Assembly: GCA_020744425.1 (NCBI GenBank)
Contig: JAGMUV010000002.1
Coordinates: 4,694,501-4,758,500, forward strand
Reading direction: 5' to 3'
DNA from: Dactylonectria macrodidyma
Taxonomy: Eukaryota > Ascomycota > Sordariomycetes > Hypocreales > Nectriaceae
Length of the DNA: 64,000 nucleotides
The position numbers and the translations under genes are program-made. The notes below the pieces were generated by a model. The model did not search any database. It was not told the DNA's origin and saw nothing but the letters and a program-made list of their open reading frames with translations. This document shows positions 9,655 to 20,419 of the stretch, piece by piece; positions within the stretch are counted from its first letter, which is position 1, and each line of letters opens with the position of its first letter.

Positions 9655-12573
9655 TTAGTAGAAGTAGTAGACCTGGTAAGGTGGATCCATGATCGCCCAC
9701 ATCCCCTTCACCTTTCCGACGACTTGGAAAGACCGGGATGCTATCTCCATCTTTTCCAACTCCAACAGCGACTTTCTGTCAAGTGGGATGCCCGTATCTA
9801 TGGAAAGTTGTTGACACATTGAATCTTGGCGTTTCCCTAACCATGAGTCTTTTTTTAAGTCATGTTTTGAAGTCGTTCCTCCGTCTAGTCCGTTGAAGTT
9901 GCCTAGCATAACATGATGATCCCGCCTTTGTTTGGGCTCGATTAACCAGCATACGCTCATGCTTCTCAAGTCTGGATGAGGCAGCATCTCCCAATCCGAA
10001 TCATATGGGATGGATATGAGACAAGGGCCGTCAATGTCAAAGACAGAGACCAAGTTTTGGGCTCGGCCATCTTCGGCCTCGGGTGTCCATATGCCATGTC
10101 GAAAAATCTCACCGACGCTGGCACCCACACCTGAAGTGATGCAAGGGTCTGTTTCCTCCCCACTCTTTTCCAGCTGCCGGAGTAAAGTATCTCGATTCAA
10201 GCGTCCATCCAACTGGCGACCAAGTTGTCTATGCAGTATCGATGGCCGCATGGTTTGTTGGGGAGTAGTTCCGGGCCCTGTCAATTGTGAAACTCCAGTT
10301 CCTTTCGACGCGAAATGCTCTTTTCCTTGTTCAATGAATTTGATCAGAGAATCCATTTCATAGCCACGCCTGTAGCGGCCAACCCAGAGCGACCCGTGTG
10401 TCATGATGCGGTCGAAGAGCCATACTTGATGGTACTCTTCACCTCGGGTTCTGTCAAATCGCAAGGTTTTGAATGGGCTATTGACAACATCTGGATGATT
10501 GAATAACACTTCGCTGACTTCGTCGGGAAGAGTTTCAAGGTCTTTGCTGTCGTAATCGTTACCATTGGTGTGTAGACTATCCACGCGCATGGATTGCCAG
10601 ATGCTGTTAGCTATTCCAATCGCTCGCGCGTCTTTGTCTGTCATTGAGAACAGAAATTTGAGGATATCGAAGAAAATCTGGGCAATGAGTTTTTGTATCA
10701 CTGGAGTAGACTCGATCTGATCCGCGTTGAGATATGATGTAACATGGATGCCCTGGTCGCCTATCCCGTTCCAGACGGGAGAGTCCGGGGCAATAGCGCG
10801 AGTCCGAAGTAATTCGTCTTTAGCTTTGCGGGTAATTCCCTTGCTTGCGAAATGCTGGCATATTCTCATCAGCCGCTCTCTGAAAGCCCGCCCGCAGTCG
10901 CCTTCTTTCTTTGGGTTATCCACCACAACCTTTAGCCTCTTTAGATCCCTCCAAACATGAGCCCACTGATCCCTTATTGGTGTGAAATCAAACTCATCTT
11001 CAATATCCCAGAGGTAGGCGACAAAACCGAGCTTATTGGCTGCCACGTGCTGTTGAACAGCCCTGTGGCCGACAAAAGGGTGGATACTGGAGTGATCGAT
11101 CCAAGCGACACCAACATCAAATGGATCAAGCCAAGACGAGGTGCCGAGCTTTAATGGACCGTTTAGGGTCCCTGGGAAGGAATACAGTTCCGGTACCAGA
11201 AGTGAAAAGTCTCCATTGAGCAATGCTAAGGCAAGGATGGCGAGGCGCAGCGACGTGCAGTGCTTCGCAACAAGCCGTGTGTTGAGTCGAATTTCATAAT
11301 GACATAGATTTGCAACAATAGCAATTAGGTCCTGCTCATCCCGACATGCCCGAGATTTAAGCAACGTCAGAGCACCTGCCCCGTTGACTGAATGTCGTGC
11401 ACCATAGTTATTTAAGCAGTAGATGTTCACGGTAAATATTCCGCTTTTCGTCGCCATAAGTGCGGGGTGAAGGGCTTCGGCTTCAGCGATCACCTTGGTA
11501 GCATTATCTAGCTGTGCCTTCTCCAATGGTGGCTTGATGAGTTGATTCTGTAGAAAGTTCTTCATCCTCCTAACCATCTGTTGGAACTGGTCAACCGTGA
11601 TACAGACAACATCTGACGGAAGGTCTCGAGGGATCAAGTCCAAGGAATGCTTGGGCGGAGTGAGCTCGGTAGTGAAGCGGAACGTGGATGAAAATGTGAT
11701 ACCTGCTCCTCGTCTAAAAATGAGCATGAGATTGCGCCCAGCGCTCACTGCCTCTTGGATAACCCAGGCACGTGTGTACCAGCGGTCACGACGGACTTGT
11801 TTGAAGAAGTCGATAGCCAGGCTGAAGTAGTCCCTGCGAATGTTTGGGGATGTGTTTTTAGACGTGCCCAGGGCCTTCAGAATATCAACTTGGAGCTGGC
11901 TTGTAAGTTCTGTGTCATGAAGACCAGCTGTCATGATTGCCCGGTTGTAGATGATGTCCATAGCCTGTAGCCCAAGTTCCTGCTCGTCTTTCACTTCCTG
12001 AGGGCTTTTGTCATTTGGTTGCGGCAGACACTCTTGGTCTATCCAGATCATACGGAGGCCGAGAGAGTTGGCAGCATCCACGGCGCGATTAATGACATCG
12101 TCCGGGGCACGATTTGCTCGAATGATGCCGTTTAGATCACGAACTCGGTATGATCCAGTGGGCGAAAGCGTATTGCCGTTGCTGTCTTTGAGTGGTTCGG
12201 GCCAGCAGTAAGACACCGCGACGTAATGACTGCAGATGTCCATGGAAGCAGTAGAATCGAGGCTTCCGAGTTCAAGAAACACATCCCGTGGCCTGAAGAG
12301 ACGGAAATTCCGTGGCTTCCGGTCATGAGGAAACTCCGGGCAAGACGTACAAATGCGGCATACAAAACCATTTTTGGAGGGTTCATTGGGATCAAGATAT
12401 GTGCCAGAGGGCTGACCGTTTTCGTCCATGTCGTCGAATACAAGAAACTTGCAGTCCTTGATGGACCACATTTCGGCTTTGAGGCGACTGACCTGATAGT
12501 TCGCAAGTTGCGACATCTGGTCCAGCTGGCCTGGATCCAGCGAAGCCGGGATGCCCTTCAGGTCACTTTCCAT
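9655..12573 (-). CDS. HET-domain (heterokaryon incompatibility) protein
   Basis: Single-exon gene of 972 aa. Residues about 115-300 form a HET domain: HYVAVSYCWPEP is its first conserved block and MIWIDQECLPQPND its second, followed by the AMDIIYNRA block. HET domains are TIR-like modules that trigger cell death when two incompatible fungal individuals fuse; that role is family knowledge, not shown here. The long C-terminal part has no recognised motif and carries the variable, probably recognition, portion. The start ATG at 12573 is the only one upstream of the conserved N-terminal region. HET genes are abundant and fast-evolving in filamentous ascomycetes; the nearby NLR suggests a neighbourhood rich in self/nonself genes. 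Confidence 0.9.
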   Translation of the reverse strand: MESDLKGIPASLDPGQLDQMSQLANYQVSRLKAEMWSIKDCKFLVFDDMDENGQPSGTYLDPNEPSKNGFVCRICTSCPEFPHDRKPRNFRLFRPRDVFLELGSLDSTASMDICSHYVAVSYCWPEPLKDSNGNTLSPTGSYRVRDLNGIIRANRAPDDVINRAVDAANSLGLRMIWIDQECLPQPNDKSPQEVKDEQELGLQAMDIIYNRAIMTAGLHDTELTSQLQVDILKALGTSKNTSPNIRRDYFSLAIDFFKQVRRDRWYTRAWVIQEAVSAGRNLMLIFRRGAGITFSSTFRFTTELTPPKHSLDLIPRDLPSDVVCITVDQFQQMVRRMKNFLQNQLIKPPLEKAQLDNATKVIAEAEALHPALMATKSGIFTVNIYCLNNYGARHSVNGAGALTLLKSRACRDEQDLIAIVANLCHYEIRLNTRLVAKHCTSLRLAILALALLNGDFSLLVPELYSFPGTLNGPLKLGTSSWLDPFDVGVAWIDHSSIHPFVGHRAVQQHVAANKLGFVAYLWDIEDEFDFTPIRDQWAHVWRDLKRLKVVVDNPKKEGDCGRAFRERLMRICQHFASKGITRKAKDELLRTRAIAPDSPVWNGIGDQGIHVTSYLNADQIESTPVIQKLIAQIFFDILKFLFSMTDKDARAIGIANSIWQSMRVDSLHTNGNDYDSKDLETLPDEVSEVLFNHPDVVNSPFKTLRFDRTRGEEYHQVWLFDRIMTHGSLWVGRYRRGYEMDSLIKFIEQGKEHFASKGTGVSQLTGPGTTPQQTMRPSILHRQLGRQLDGRLNRDTLLRQLEKSGEETDPCITSGVGASVGEIFRHGIWTPEAEDGRAQNLVSVFDIDGPCLISIPYDSDWEMLPHPDLRSMSVCWLIEPKQRRDHHVMLGNFNGLDGGTTSKHDLKKDSWLGKRQDSMCQQLSIDTGIPLDRKSLLELEKMEIASRSFQVVGKVKGMWAIMDPPYQVYYFY

Positions 12574-13999
12574 GATGAGAATGGAACAGTTTGCATTGTG
12601 AAAAGTGAGAAATTGAGGGGATTCTGAGCGTGGGTGGGGAGTGGGAGCCTAGAGAAAAGTTGATGAGGAAATGAAAATCGGCGGCAAGGCGGATTCAGCC
12701 TCGTAACTTCTGGCAAATCAAACTGCACCATGGCTGATCCCGCTTCTAAATAACGCAGAACGACATCTCAGAGCGTATGATGAGCTTTTTACACTTCTCG
12801 AGAGCACTTGTTCACTTGAGAACAGACCCGTAATTATGATCTTGAAAAGTGTAAAAGCTCATCATACGCTCCTAGGTCTCATAGGAATTCCGGGGTTATC
12901 TGCAGTCCCACGCATGCACCTAGGCAAGGGCCAATGTGTATTCGTGAGAAATTGCTCTGCAACATCCTTGATTCTACTTGCAATCAATATCCAACACCAA
13001 CATTCTTGAGTCTTAGCTGCCCAGAATGTTGTTGCGCAGAGCAGGAAGAGCTAAGCCCGTAAGGTAACGAGCGATGCGCATCCCGAATTGTTAGAGGGAG
13101 ATCATCAGGCCAGGGTTGACCCATAATCTCCGGGCTTGACATCCGAGCATCGTGGGGTACAGGAGTCTAGACCTCGAAGACTGGGATTGAACAGCATCGC
13201 ATACTCGCGATCGGATACAATTCAAGTATAACGTCTGGAATAATCTCAAATTGGCTCACCATAGTACAACCCATGTTCCCGACCTAGAGCCAAGGCGATT
13301 CCCAAATTTCGGCTCTCTTACATAGAGAATCCACCGGACATCCCACCGGACAATCCACCGGGGCATGGTCATGATCCATTTCTCCAGCACCCAAATCGTC
13401 CCCAAGAACATTAGACTACCCCCGGATTCTCCCCGCATCCCGTTATAGAATCCCTGCTGTTGATACTCGGTTGCTTTTCATCTTGTGTTGTAATTCGTGC
13501 GCATCAGTGAACAAGGTGTCACCTGGATTTAGATCGGCCTAGCATGCACATGCCACCACCGTAATGGGGTTAGATGAGAGGAAACCAGAAGCTTGAGGTA
13601 CGGGGTATCGTAAACTAAACCCGTGATGTTGCTTGCATGTGCTGGGATTCGGTTGGTTGGTTTTTTTTGTATGCATTGATCCATGACTGACCTTTACACA
13701 CATAAGCATCTCCTCCGTACCAAACTACGCCGTGACCAGGTTTGATGTTGCTCAGGCATCCCTGGACTCTGATCATCTTGGTAGTGTATCAAATCAGTTG
13801 AGCTTTCAGTTCAGCTTTCAGTTGACGCACATATTCATGGCTTTTGGGTTGTAAAAGAATCATATCTTATGAATCCGAAGATCTTTAGGTACCATCACAT
13901 TTTGGAGTTCTTCACAATGCATGCAGTGTGGCTCAGACACTCGGGAATGCGCTCGCCTCTTGTTGCTAAAGAAGTCTGTCTGGACATCACAATTGGACG
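12574..13999. other. Intergenic region with a hairpin repeat
   Basis: No coding frame of interest. It contains the inverted repeat at 12771-12871 described separately and ends at the tRNA gene. Confidence 0.5.
12771..12871. repeat. Inverted repeat, 26/25-bp arms, 50-bp loop
   Basis: The left arm 12771-12796 (GAGCGTATGATGAGC...) is the reverse complement of the right arm 12847-12871 except for one extra T in the T-run. The arms flank a 50-bp centre. This could be a miniature transposon remnant or a transcribed hairpin; no target duplication is obvious. Confidence 0.8.
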
Positions 14000-14094
14000 G
14001 CTTCCGTAGCTCAGTTGGTTAGAGCATCGTACTAATACTTCAATTGCCAGTGTTGGTGATGCGAGGGTCGCAGGTTCAAGCCCTGCCGGGAGCA
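14000..14094 (+). tRNA. tRNA-Ile (anticodon AAT), with intron
   Basis: The sequence folds as a complete tRNA. The acceptor stem is GCTTCCG paired with CGGGAGC (one T-G pair), the D stem GCTC/GAGC, the anticodon stem TCGTA/TGCGA and the T stem GCAGG/CCTGC with loop TTCAAGC; the discriminator is A. The anticodon loop reads CT-AAT-A, then a 21-nt intron at 14038-14058, one base 3' of the anticodon as in other eukaryotic tRNA introns, then A. Mature length is 74 nt before CCA addition. The Ile(AAT) call rests on placing the anticodon by stem geometry; the A34 would be edited to inosine. Confidence 0.85.
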
Positions 14095-14120
14095 TTAAAG
14101 TCTCTTGATGCCATCCAATT

Positions 14121-14141
14121 TCTTTTTTTTTCCTTTTTTTT
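14121..14141 (+). terminator. RNA polymerase III T-run terminator
   Basis: Two long T runs (about 14123-14131 and 14134-14141) lie about 30 bp past the tRNA 3' end, on its coding strand. Confidence 0.7.
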
Positions 14142-14549
14142 GTTGTGAGTCTGCGACAGGTTCCATTGAACAAGGCCTCTTGAAACTATGGATCGGGACA
14201 TTGAGTAGTGTGTGGGTTGATCAATCACTAGATGACAAGCGAATTGACAATTATGGGGACATTACGAAGTTGTGGATCACAACAGAAACCGGCCCAGATG
14301 CTCCATTTGACACATTTGCTTACCGAGCATATAACAAAGTGGTGCACAAGATTCGCTGCATATAGAATTGAACTGAAGAAAAGTGTGCTCTGTCCAAAGA
14401 TTGGGCAGAGTGACTACCTACTTCAAGAAACATTCCCTCAAGTTTATTCAGCCCAATCAGAGGGATCAAAACATCCAACGAGATAGTACCGTACCATCAC
14501 AAGGTTTGCTTGGCTCCTAAGCTCAACATCTGCAAGTAACTCAAAACCC
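14142..14549. other. Intergenic region
   Basis: Spacer between the tRNA terminator and the stop of the minus-strand sugar transporter. No supported feature. Confidence 0.4.
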
Positions 14550-16524
14550 TCAAAGAGTGCTCTCGTGGTGAGTAGCGTCCTCTTGCTTCTCCGAAAACTT
14601 CTCACTCTGGTGAGCGAATTCTATCACACGGTTGAGGTTAGAAACGTAGCTTTAGCAATAGGAAGAAACGTAGTAAACACTTACGGTCGACCTTAGTGTA
14701 CTTAAACTTTCTCGCCGAAACGTGATTATCGAAGAGGAGATCAATTTCACCGAATGTTCGGTCCTTGGTCTCAGGAAGACGGAACCAGCACCAGATGTTG
14801 CAAAGCAGATTAGTACCAGCGTAGAAAAATCCTGCCTTGGCTCCCCAGTTCCAAGCTGACATACAGTTAGCGTGAATCTTTATCACAATACCGATAAAGC
14901 TTAAGCATATCTGGGGTGAGGGGACGTACCGTCCGCAGACAACATGCGGGGCGTAACAGAGTTGTGGAAGATACCGGTGAGGTTGTAAACGAATCGGCCA
15001 ATGGAGATCGTCTTGTAACGAAGCTTGCCGGAGGGTGTCTCGGCAACAATTGGATAGCATGCTGGCCCGATCGTGATCATGTTGACCAGAGTCGAGATAA
15101 CCAGAATGATGCCGATTGCCAAGTGGGCGCTCTTTCCTTCCACAAAGCCGAGGCCACCGATAACCATGAGACAGACGAACATGAAGGACATTCCGGACAT
15201 GTAAATCGTGGCACGCCCAACATGGGGGAAAAGAAACCAGCAGATGATGCCGCCGATGATGTAGCATGCCGAAAGGGAAATGTTGATATCGAAAGCCTGA
15301 ATCTCGGAAAATCCTGCTGCTTGGAGGAAAACGACCGAATAACCGAGGATAGCATTGCCACAAAGAATCTGAGCTGCCCAGACCACGCAGTTCTACAGGT
15401 TGGAGATACGCGTCAGTTTTGAGGTTTACCAAGTGGGAAAAGACGTCAGTACTTACAATCTCGGTTCGGCGCAGGTTGGTACCCCGGAAGCATTCCGCGA
15501 AACTAGCACCCTCGGTCTCTGCCTTCTCCAGGGTTGTCGTGTGCCTGATAATAGCAAGGGTTGCTTCCACATCCTGCACCTTATCTGAGCTTTCGGCACA
15601 GAGTCGCATCAAACTCGACCTCGCCTCATCGATTTTGCCTCTTCGAACAGCGTTCCATGGAGATTCAGGAGCAAGGTAGGCACCGATGAGGAGCGGGATG
15701 GGCCACACCCACTGGAGGGCAAAGGGTAGCCGCCAGCCAAGGTCGCCATCGACACCAGCCACAGCTCGAACGACACCAGACGAGAGAAGAATACCAGCAC
15801 CCCAACACATGCAGACGTAAGCGGTAACATAGGGTCGTAGGATAGTGGGAACAACTTCGGATGCGTAACTCGTAGAGAGGGTCTATGGCGAATTAATTCG
15901 ACATGCGCAAGGATCAGTGACTTGAAGGGCGAGACTTACCTGGAAGACACCCCACGAGATACCGCACATTGCCTCACCAAATGCCAAGACGGACAGAGAC
16001 GGTGCGAAAAAAGGGATAAAAATGGCCACTGCCATCCAAACCATGAAGAACATCATGGTCTTTCGAGAGCCGAAACGTTCCTGAGCCCAGGCGTTGGCGA
16101 CGAGGCCGGCAAGCTGGCCCACCAAAGCAGAATTGGAAAGACCTGACTGCCATGCCGCTGGAATGTGCATCTTCCCGGAAGCATCCTCGACACCGAAGCG
16201 GTTTTGGAATTGAGTCTGGCCGTAAAACGAGGTGATCTGGTGGAAGTAAGCAATGGGTCAGGCTGGGTGCGAGCTGTGAATCGCCCGTAATAAGCTACTA
16301 ACAATGACAACGTCGTATCCTTCCATGATCAGACTGGTGGACAGAAACATAGCCCAAAAGACGGCCTTTTTGTACTTCTTCAACGCTTGTCGCACAGTCA
16401 ACAGTCGATCAGCAGCATCGCCCTCCTCGGCGCGGTGAATCAGCTCAACCACATCCACATTGCTTAGGTCGAAGCCTTTGAGCTCGCGCTCCGTTGGCAC
16501 GACCCTATTTTCTTCCGGGGCCAT
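14550..16524 (-). CDS. MFS sugar transporter, alpha-glucoside (maltose) permease type
   Basis: Plasma-membrane proton/sugar symporter of 549 aa with about 12 membrane helices. Six exons: 16524-16303, 16236-15940, 15882-15457, 15392-14930, 14855-14685 and 14620-14550. All introns are GT-AG and 57-74 nt, and phases agree. Signatures: SLIMEGYDVVI in helix 1 (family G-[YF]-D motif), WAQERFGSRKTMM (GRR-type loop 2-3), PESPWNAVRRGK after helix 6, and RLPETKDRTFGEIDLLF after helix 12. The PESPW and ETKDRTFGEID forms are typical of fungal alpha-glucoside:H+ symporters rather than hexose carriers. The last exon adds a short hydrophilic tail. It appears intact; substrate is inferred. Confidence 0.9.
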
Positions 16525-18755
16525 GTTAGTATCGACACGTCGGGTCTTAATGTAGCAGGTCGATGCTGTCAGAGAAGCTGTGCGATGTCAAATCGGTGTG
16601 TGAAAGCTGTGTGATGGGATTGATCCCCGGAGCCGGGGATGATCGACAGATATACTTATTCCACTTTGAATGGACATAGCACCTTGTTCTAAAGCTCAGA
16701 GCAAGGAAAGCTCCCACCAAGCACCCGACTGCCGGGCAGTGATCCAGGAGTATCGATCCACCGGGATTGATCCACCGGAGTTGTGATGGGTGGCCGGGTG
16801 GCTTGAAGGCTTAAAAATACCCCGGGTAATTAGTCTACATGCACCTGGTTGCCGGGGTACATGTCTGGGGAACGAAAAGCGGGGAGACGATTCTTCAACA
16901 CTGCCAGAGATGATGGCATTTCTCGTATTATTACCCTGGAGGACCTTACGGGTGAGTGGAATGCTCCAACCTAATGATATGATATATGCACTGTAAGAAC
17001 AGTTGAATGGCAGATCCGTAGTTTCACAGACAATGTCAACAACAAGTGACACGAACTGGTTCATTCGCCTGTGACTAGCAAGCGACGCCACGCTCACTGA
17101 AGATGCCCGTTGGTCACCTAAGCTCAGACTCTCCGGTGGGAGAACTACCCATTCTCGTACGATCCAGTCCTCTTTTGTTAGCACGAGGAGCCAAGCGCAC
17201 GAACGCCGTCGTCCAGCTAACACCACGATTCTCCAAACCGTCAACGGATTGTGTCGTGAATTATCCAAATGAATCAAGAACTCGTATTTGGCTACGGCAT
17301 ACTTTTCGCTAGATTATCCCACGTGTCAGTTGGTGTCTTCAACTCAAAGATGCATTGCATGACAAGCGGTACCCGGCCCAATCTTCTGCAGCTAACATGC
17401 CACTGTGTTAGGTGGAACAAGATCACTTCGATGAAGCCAAATCACCCCATAGAGTCCTCTTTCATCTTCAAAGAAACAGCAATGAGTCAAATGAGCCAAT
17501 GGGTATACCATTATAAGATAGTAGAAGGCACAAGGGATTTGCTAGCGTACAACCATCTTTGAGAACTTGGCCGACCGCGCATTGCCCCGTCAATGGTTGC
17601 AAATGCAGTTCGTAATTTTCAATGAGGCTACATATTGGATTATCCCCTGCACAGTACTCCGCGATCGACATGTGGAGGCTGATAGAGTTCCACGCGTTCT
17701 TAAGAATCCGCTTTAGCTTCTTGAAGCTATTCGTATGCATGCCCCTCATTTTCTCCCATGCGCGCTCATCGCGCACGGAGTTTCGATCTCAGCAGACTAC
17801 GGACAAGCATGGTAACGCTTTCAGACTCGTCAGCTCCCACGTTTTGAGTAAACGCTAGTGAGAGGATACGTATCTTCCTACCACGATCGCTACTATTGTC
17901 GTGATTGTCGGGAGAGGGGTTGAGGGCCACAAGCGACAGCAGTAAGTGGCGGTCATACGCGACCACGAGGATCGGCTGGTTTAAATCTGGCTCCATAAAG
18001 CAACGTGGGCAACTAGAAGTCTCAGGCTTCCTATGAGGTATGCAGGGTCTCTGGCCTGCGACTCTCGTGCAGCATCTCGCGACAGGTTGTCTAGGGTAGA
18101 CACAATAGTAACCGTGAAAAGTAAGGAGAGCTCGGGTATCCTATTTTCTTCGTCATAAGATGCATTGATTTATTAAATCGGCCAAGTTCCAGAGTCGTAT
18201 ACAGTTTAGCTCCACATCACGCGTGGCGTACACTATGATAGTGTAGGTCGCAACGCAATCACTCCGGTCAAACTCTGTGATGTCTCAGCAGAAAGCAGAT
18301 TATAATGAGTCCGGTGCTTTACGCTGAACTTCCGAATAGAATTCGAACCAGTGTTTTTATTGGTATGTCAGTCAAGCTCTAGTAGAATAGATACAATAGA
18401 TATACTCTCCAACCTTTCGCCAACGCTCCCGGTGAATCCTCGCCAATTGTATTTAGAGGCATATTTTTAGTATGCAGTGTGAAAGTTGGTCGAGTTGTTC
18501 CTTATGTGATCAAGTGAGAACGTTCTCTTAAGAGGCAAACAAATGAACAAAACTTTCATTGATCTAGCTAGGCCTCAGAATTCCTAGGGCACTTATAATT
18601 TCACGTTGTTGGTAAGCGCATGGTACTCTAGGCGGGAGCCGGAGTGGCGCAATCATTATTCTTAGTTACCTAATCATTGAACTTGGACCGGTACCAACAA
18701 GGCGTGCGCAACGTCTCCCAAAATATCACCAAACATCACCCAACTCTCACCCAAC
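16525..18755. other. Long intergenic region
   Basis: About 2.2 kb without a supported gene. Several frames of 60-190 codons are scattered on both strands with no domain, and none join across plausible introns. No terminal repeats were found. Confidence 0.4.
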
Positions 18756-20055
18756 ATGCATGCACGAATCGAAAACCTCGAGGCCATCACCTACATCACA
18801 CCCCCTCCTCCTGACCCCTCAGACATTTCTGTCAAGGATGCTGATGTTCTCGATACCGAACACAGGGAGACGTTCCGCCAAGCCCTGATGCGGCTCTTGT
18901 CCACTCCTCTAGCCGAATTCACATACGCCCAGATCCTCGACGGACTTCCAACGGAGCAGTCCTTCCAAGACTCTTACTATTTTATGCACCGTCACCCAGT
19001 GTACGAGTTGGGACATAAGAAACTCTGCGAGGGCTACCTCGAAAAGGCTCGTGACTTCAAGGCCACATTTGACCCTTCCGACTTGCTATTCAATCAGTCA
19101 GTAAGATAGCTAGTCACACATTCTTCCCTGCTACTGGTCTCGCTCCTATCACGCTCAGTGGCTCGCCTCAACCACGTCTCAGTCCCAGCTGATAATCCGT
19201 AGCTACTTCTCGCTTTCCAAAACACAACAGCCGGCTCTAGGGAGTACAACTTACGGCTCATCTGGCTTGTTGTCGTTGCTTGCCATAAAATCGGCGCTCA
19301 TCTCTTTGAGCTAGATGACGGAGCCCATAAACACGAGGTTCATCAAAATTGGCTAGATATTGAGCGTCAAGTCACAGGTGACGAGTTGCGTTACCGACGC
19401 TATTTTCTCCCAGCGGGTTCGCCATTTTTTCACTGGGCGTATCAATATTCAGAACAATACCCCAGAGGTCTTGCCGATGTCGCAGGGTACTGGGCCGAGG
19501 GGAAGATTTTTGGCGGCGTTGTTGTTTTTGACCGTGGTGAAGCAGAACAGGAGGTAAGCGAAGCCGTAATCTTTTAGCCAACTTCCATACGGTCCGGACA
19601 TAGACTAATAGATGTTGCAGTGCAATTCCATGTGGATACATGGAAGTAAGTTGAAGGGCCCGACGACCCTCTACCCACCAACACCGGAGCAATTTGATGC
19701 CTTAATTCGCTTCCTCTTGGCTAAGCCGGATGACGAAGTGCCATGCCCCCTCCCCATACTTGGAACACGCTTCAATCGACCACGCTGGGATGCCTACGAC
19801 GCTATTACTCGTTTTCACATCTTTCGTGACAAATATGAAAGAAAGGTCCCGACAACTCGTCCAGAGCCAGGTTGTGTCAGAGGTGGGGCTGATTGGCCCG
19901 AGATTCTTGATGAGCATATTGTGATCACGGCAATGCAGAATAGAAACTGGGGTGAACCAGTCGACGAAGAGGAACTTGCTGCTGCTGAAGCGAGGTTGAA
20001 GGAGGTGACCCCTTCATCACCTTGCTGGAACCAACATATCGCAAATTCTGAATAG
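18756..20055 (+). CDS. Conserved-looking hypothetical protein
   Basis: I do not recognise this 376-aa protein. Exons 18756-19100, 19203-19553 and 19621-20055 join with phase-0 introns (102 nt, GTAAGA...GTAG; 67 nt, GTAAGC...GCAG with GACTAAT branch). The product is soluble-looking, with no signal peptide. It has aromatic-rich blocks such as YYFMHRHPVYELGHKK, WLVVVACHKIGAHLFELDDG and FFHWAYQYSEQYPRG, and an acidic, alanine-rich C-terminus. The first intron is the least certain join: the acceptor at 19202 was chosen because it gives a smooth continuation (FNQS|LLLAFQN). Upstream repeats of CACCCAAC/ATCACC precede the ATG. No function is proposed. Confidence 0.65.
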
Positions 20056-20419
20056 AATGGAACTACAGGTAGATTGATTAATGAGTCAGGATGAGGCAAT
20101 TTTTTCTTATTTTATTTCAGACAAAAATGCCAAAGCTTGTGGAATAGACGAGAGATGCCGTAGACGAACGCGCATACAGCATCTCAATGTGTCGTCTCAT
20201 TTCTCACAACACTGGGGCCATAACTTTCAGATGTTTAACAGAGATCCCAGTCACTTACCCCATGTGCCAATTTTGGTTTATTGCACTCAATCCTAGGGCC
20301 GCCAATCAAGACTGAGTATTTCTACATCACGCCCAAAGCCAGTCATTCCGGATAATCACGAATCAACACTTCCACTTCTTCGATTATAACATATCGCTGG
20401 ATTAAACTCCGCAGGTCTT
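20056..20419. other. Intergenic region between convergent genes
   Basis: Spacer between the hypothetical gene and the stop of the siderophore transporter; no feature seen. Confidence 0.4.

Noticed and set aside
7708..12573. Secondary-metabolite cluster around the P450
   Set aside because: No synthase or other backbone gene is present, and the neighbours (GNAT, HET gene) do not form a pathway.
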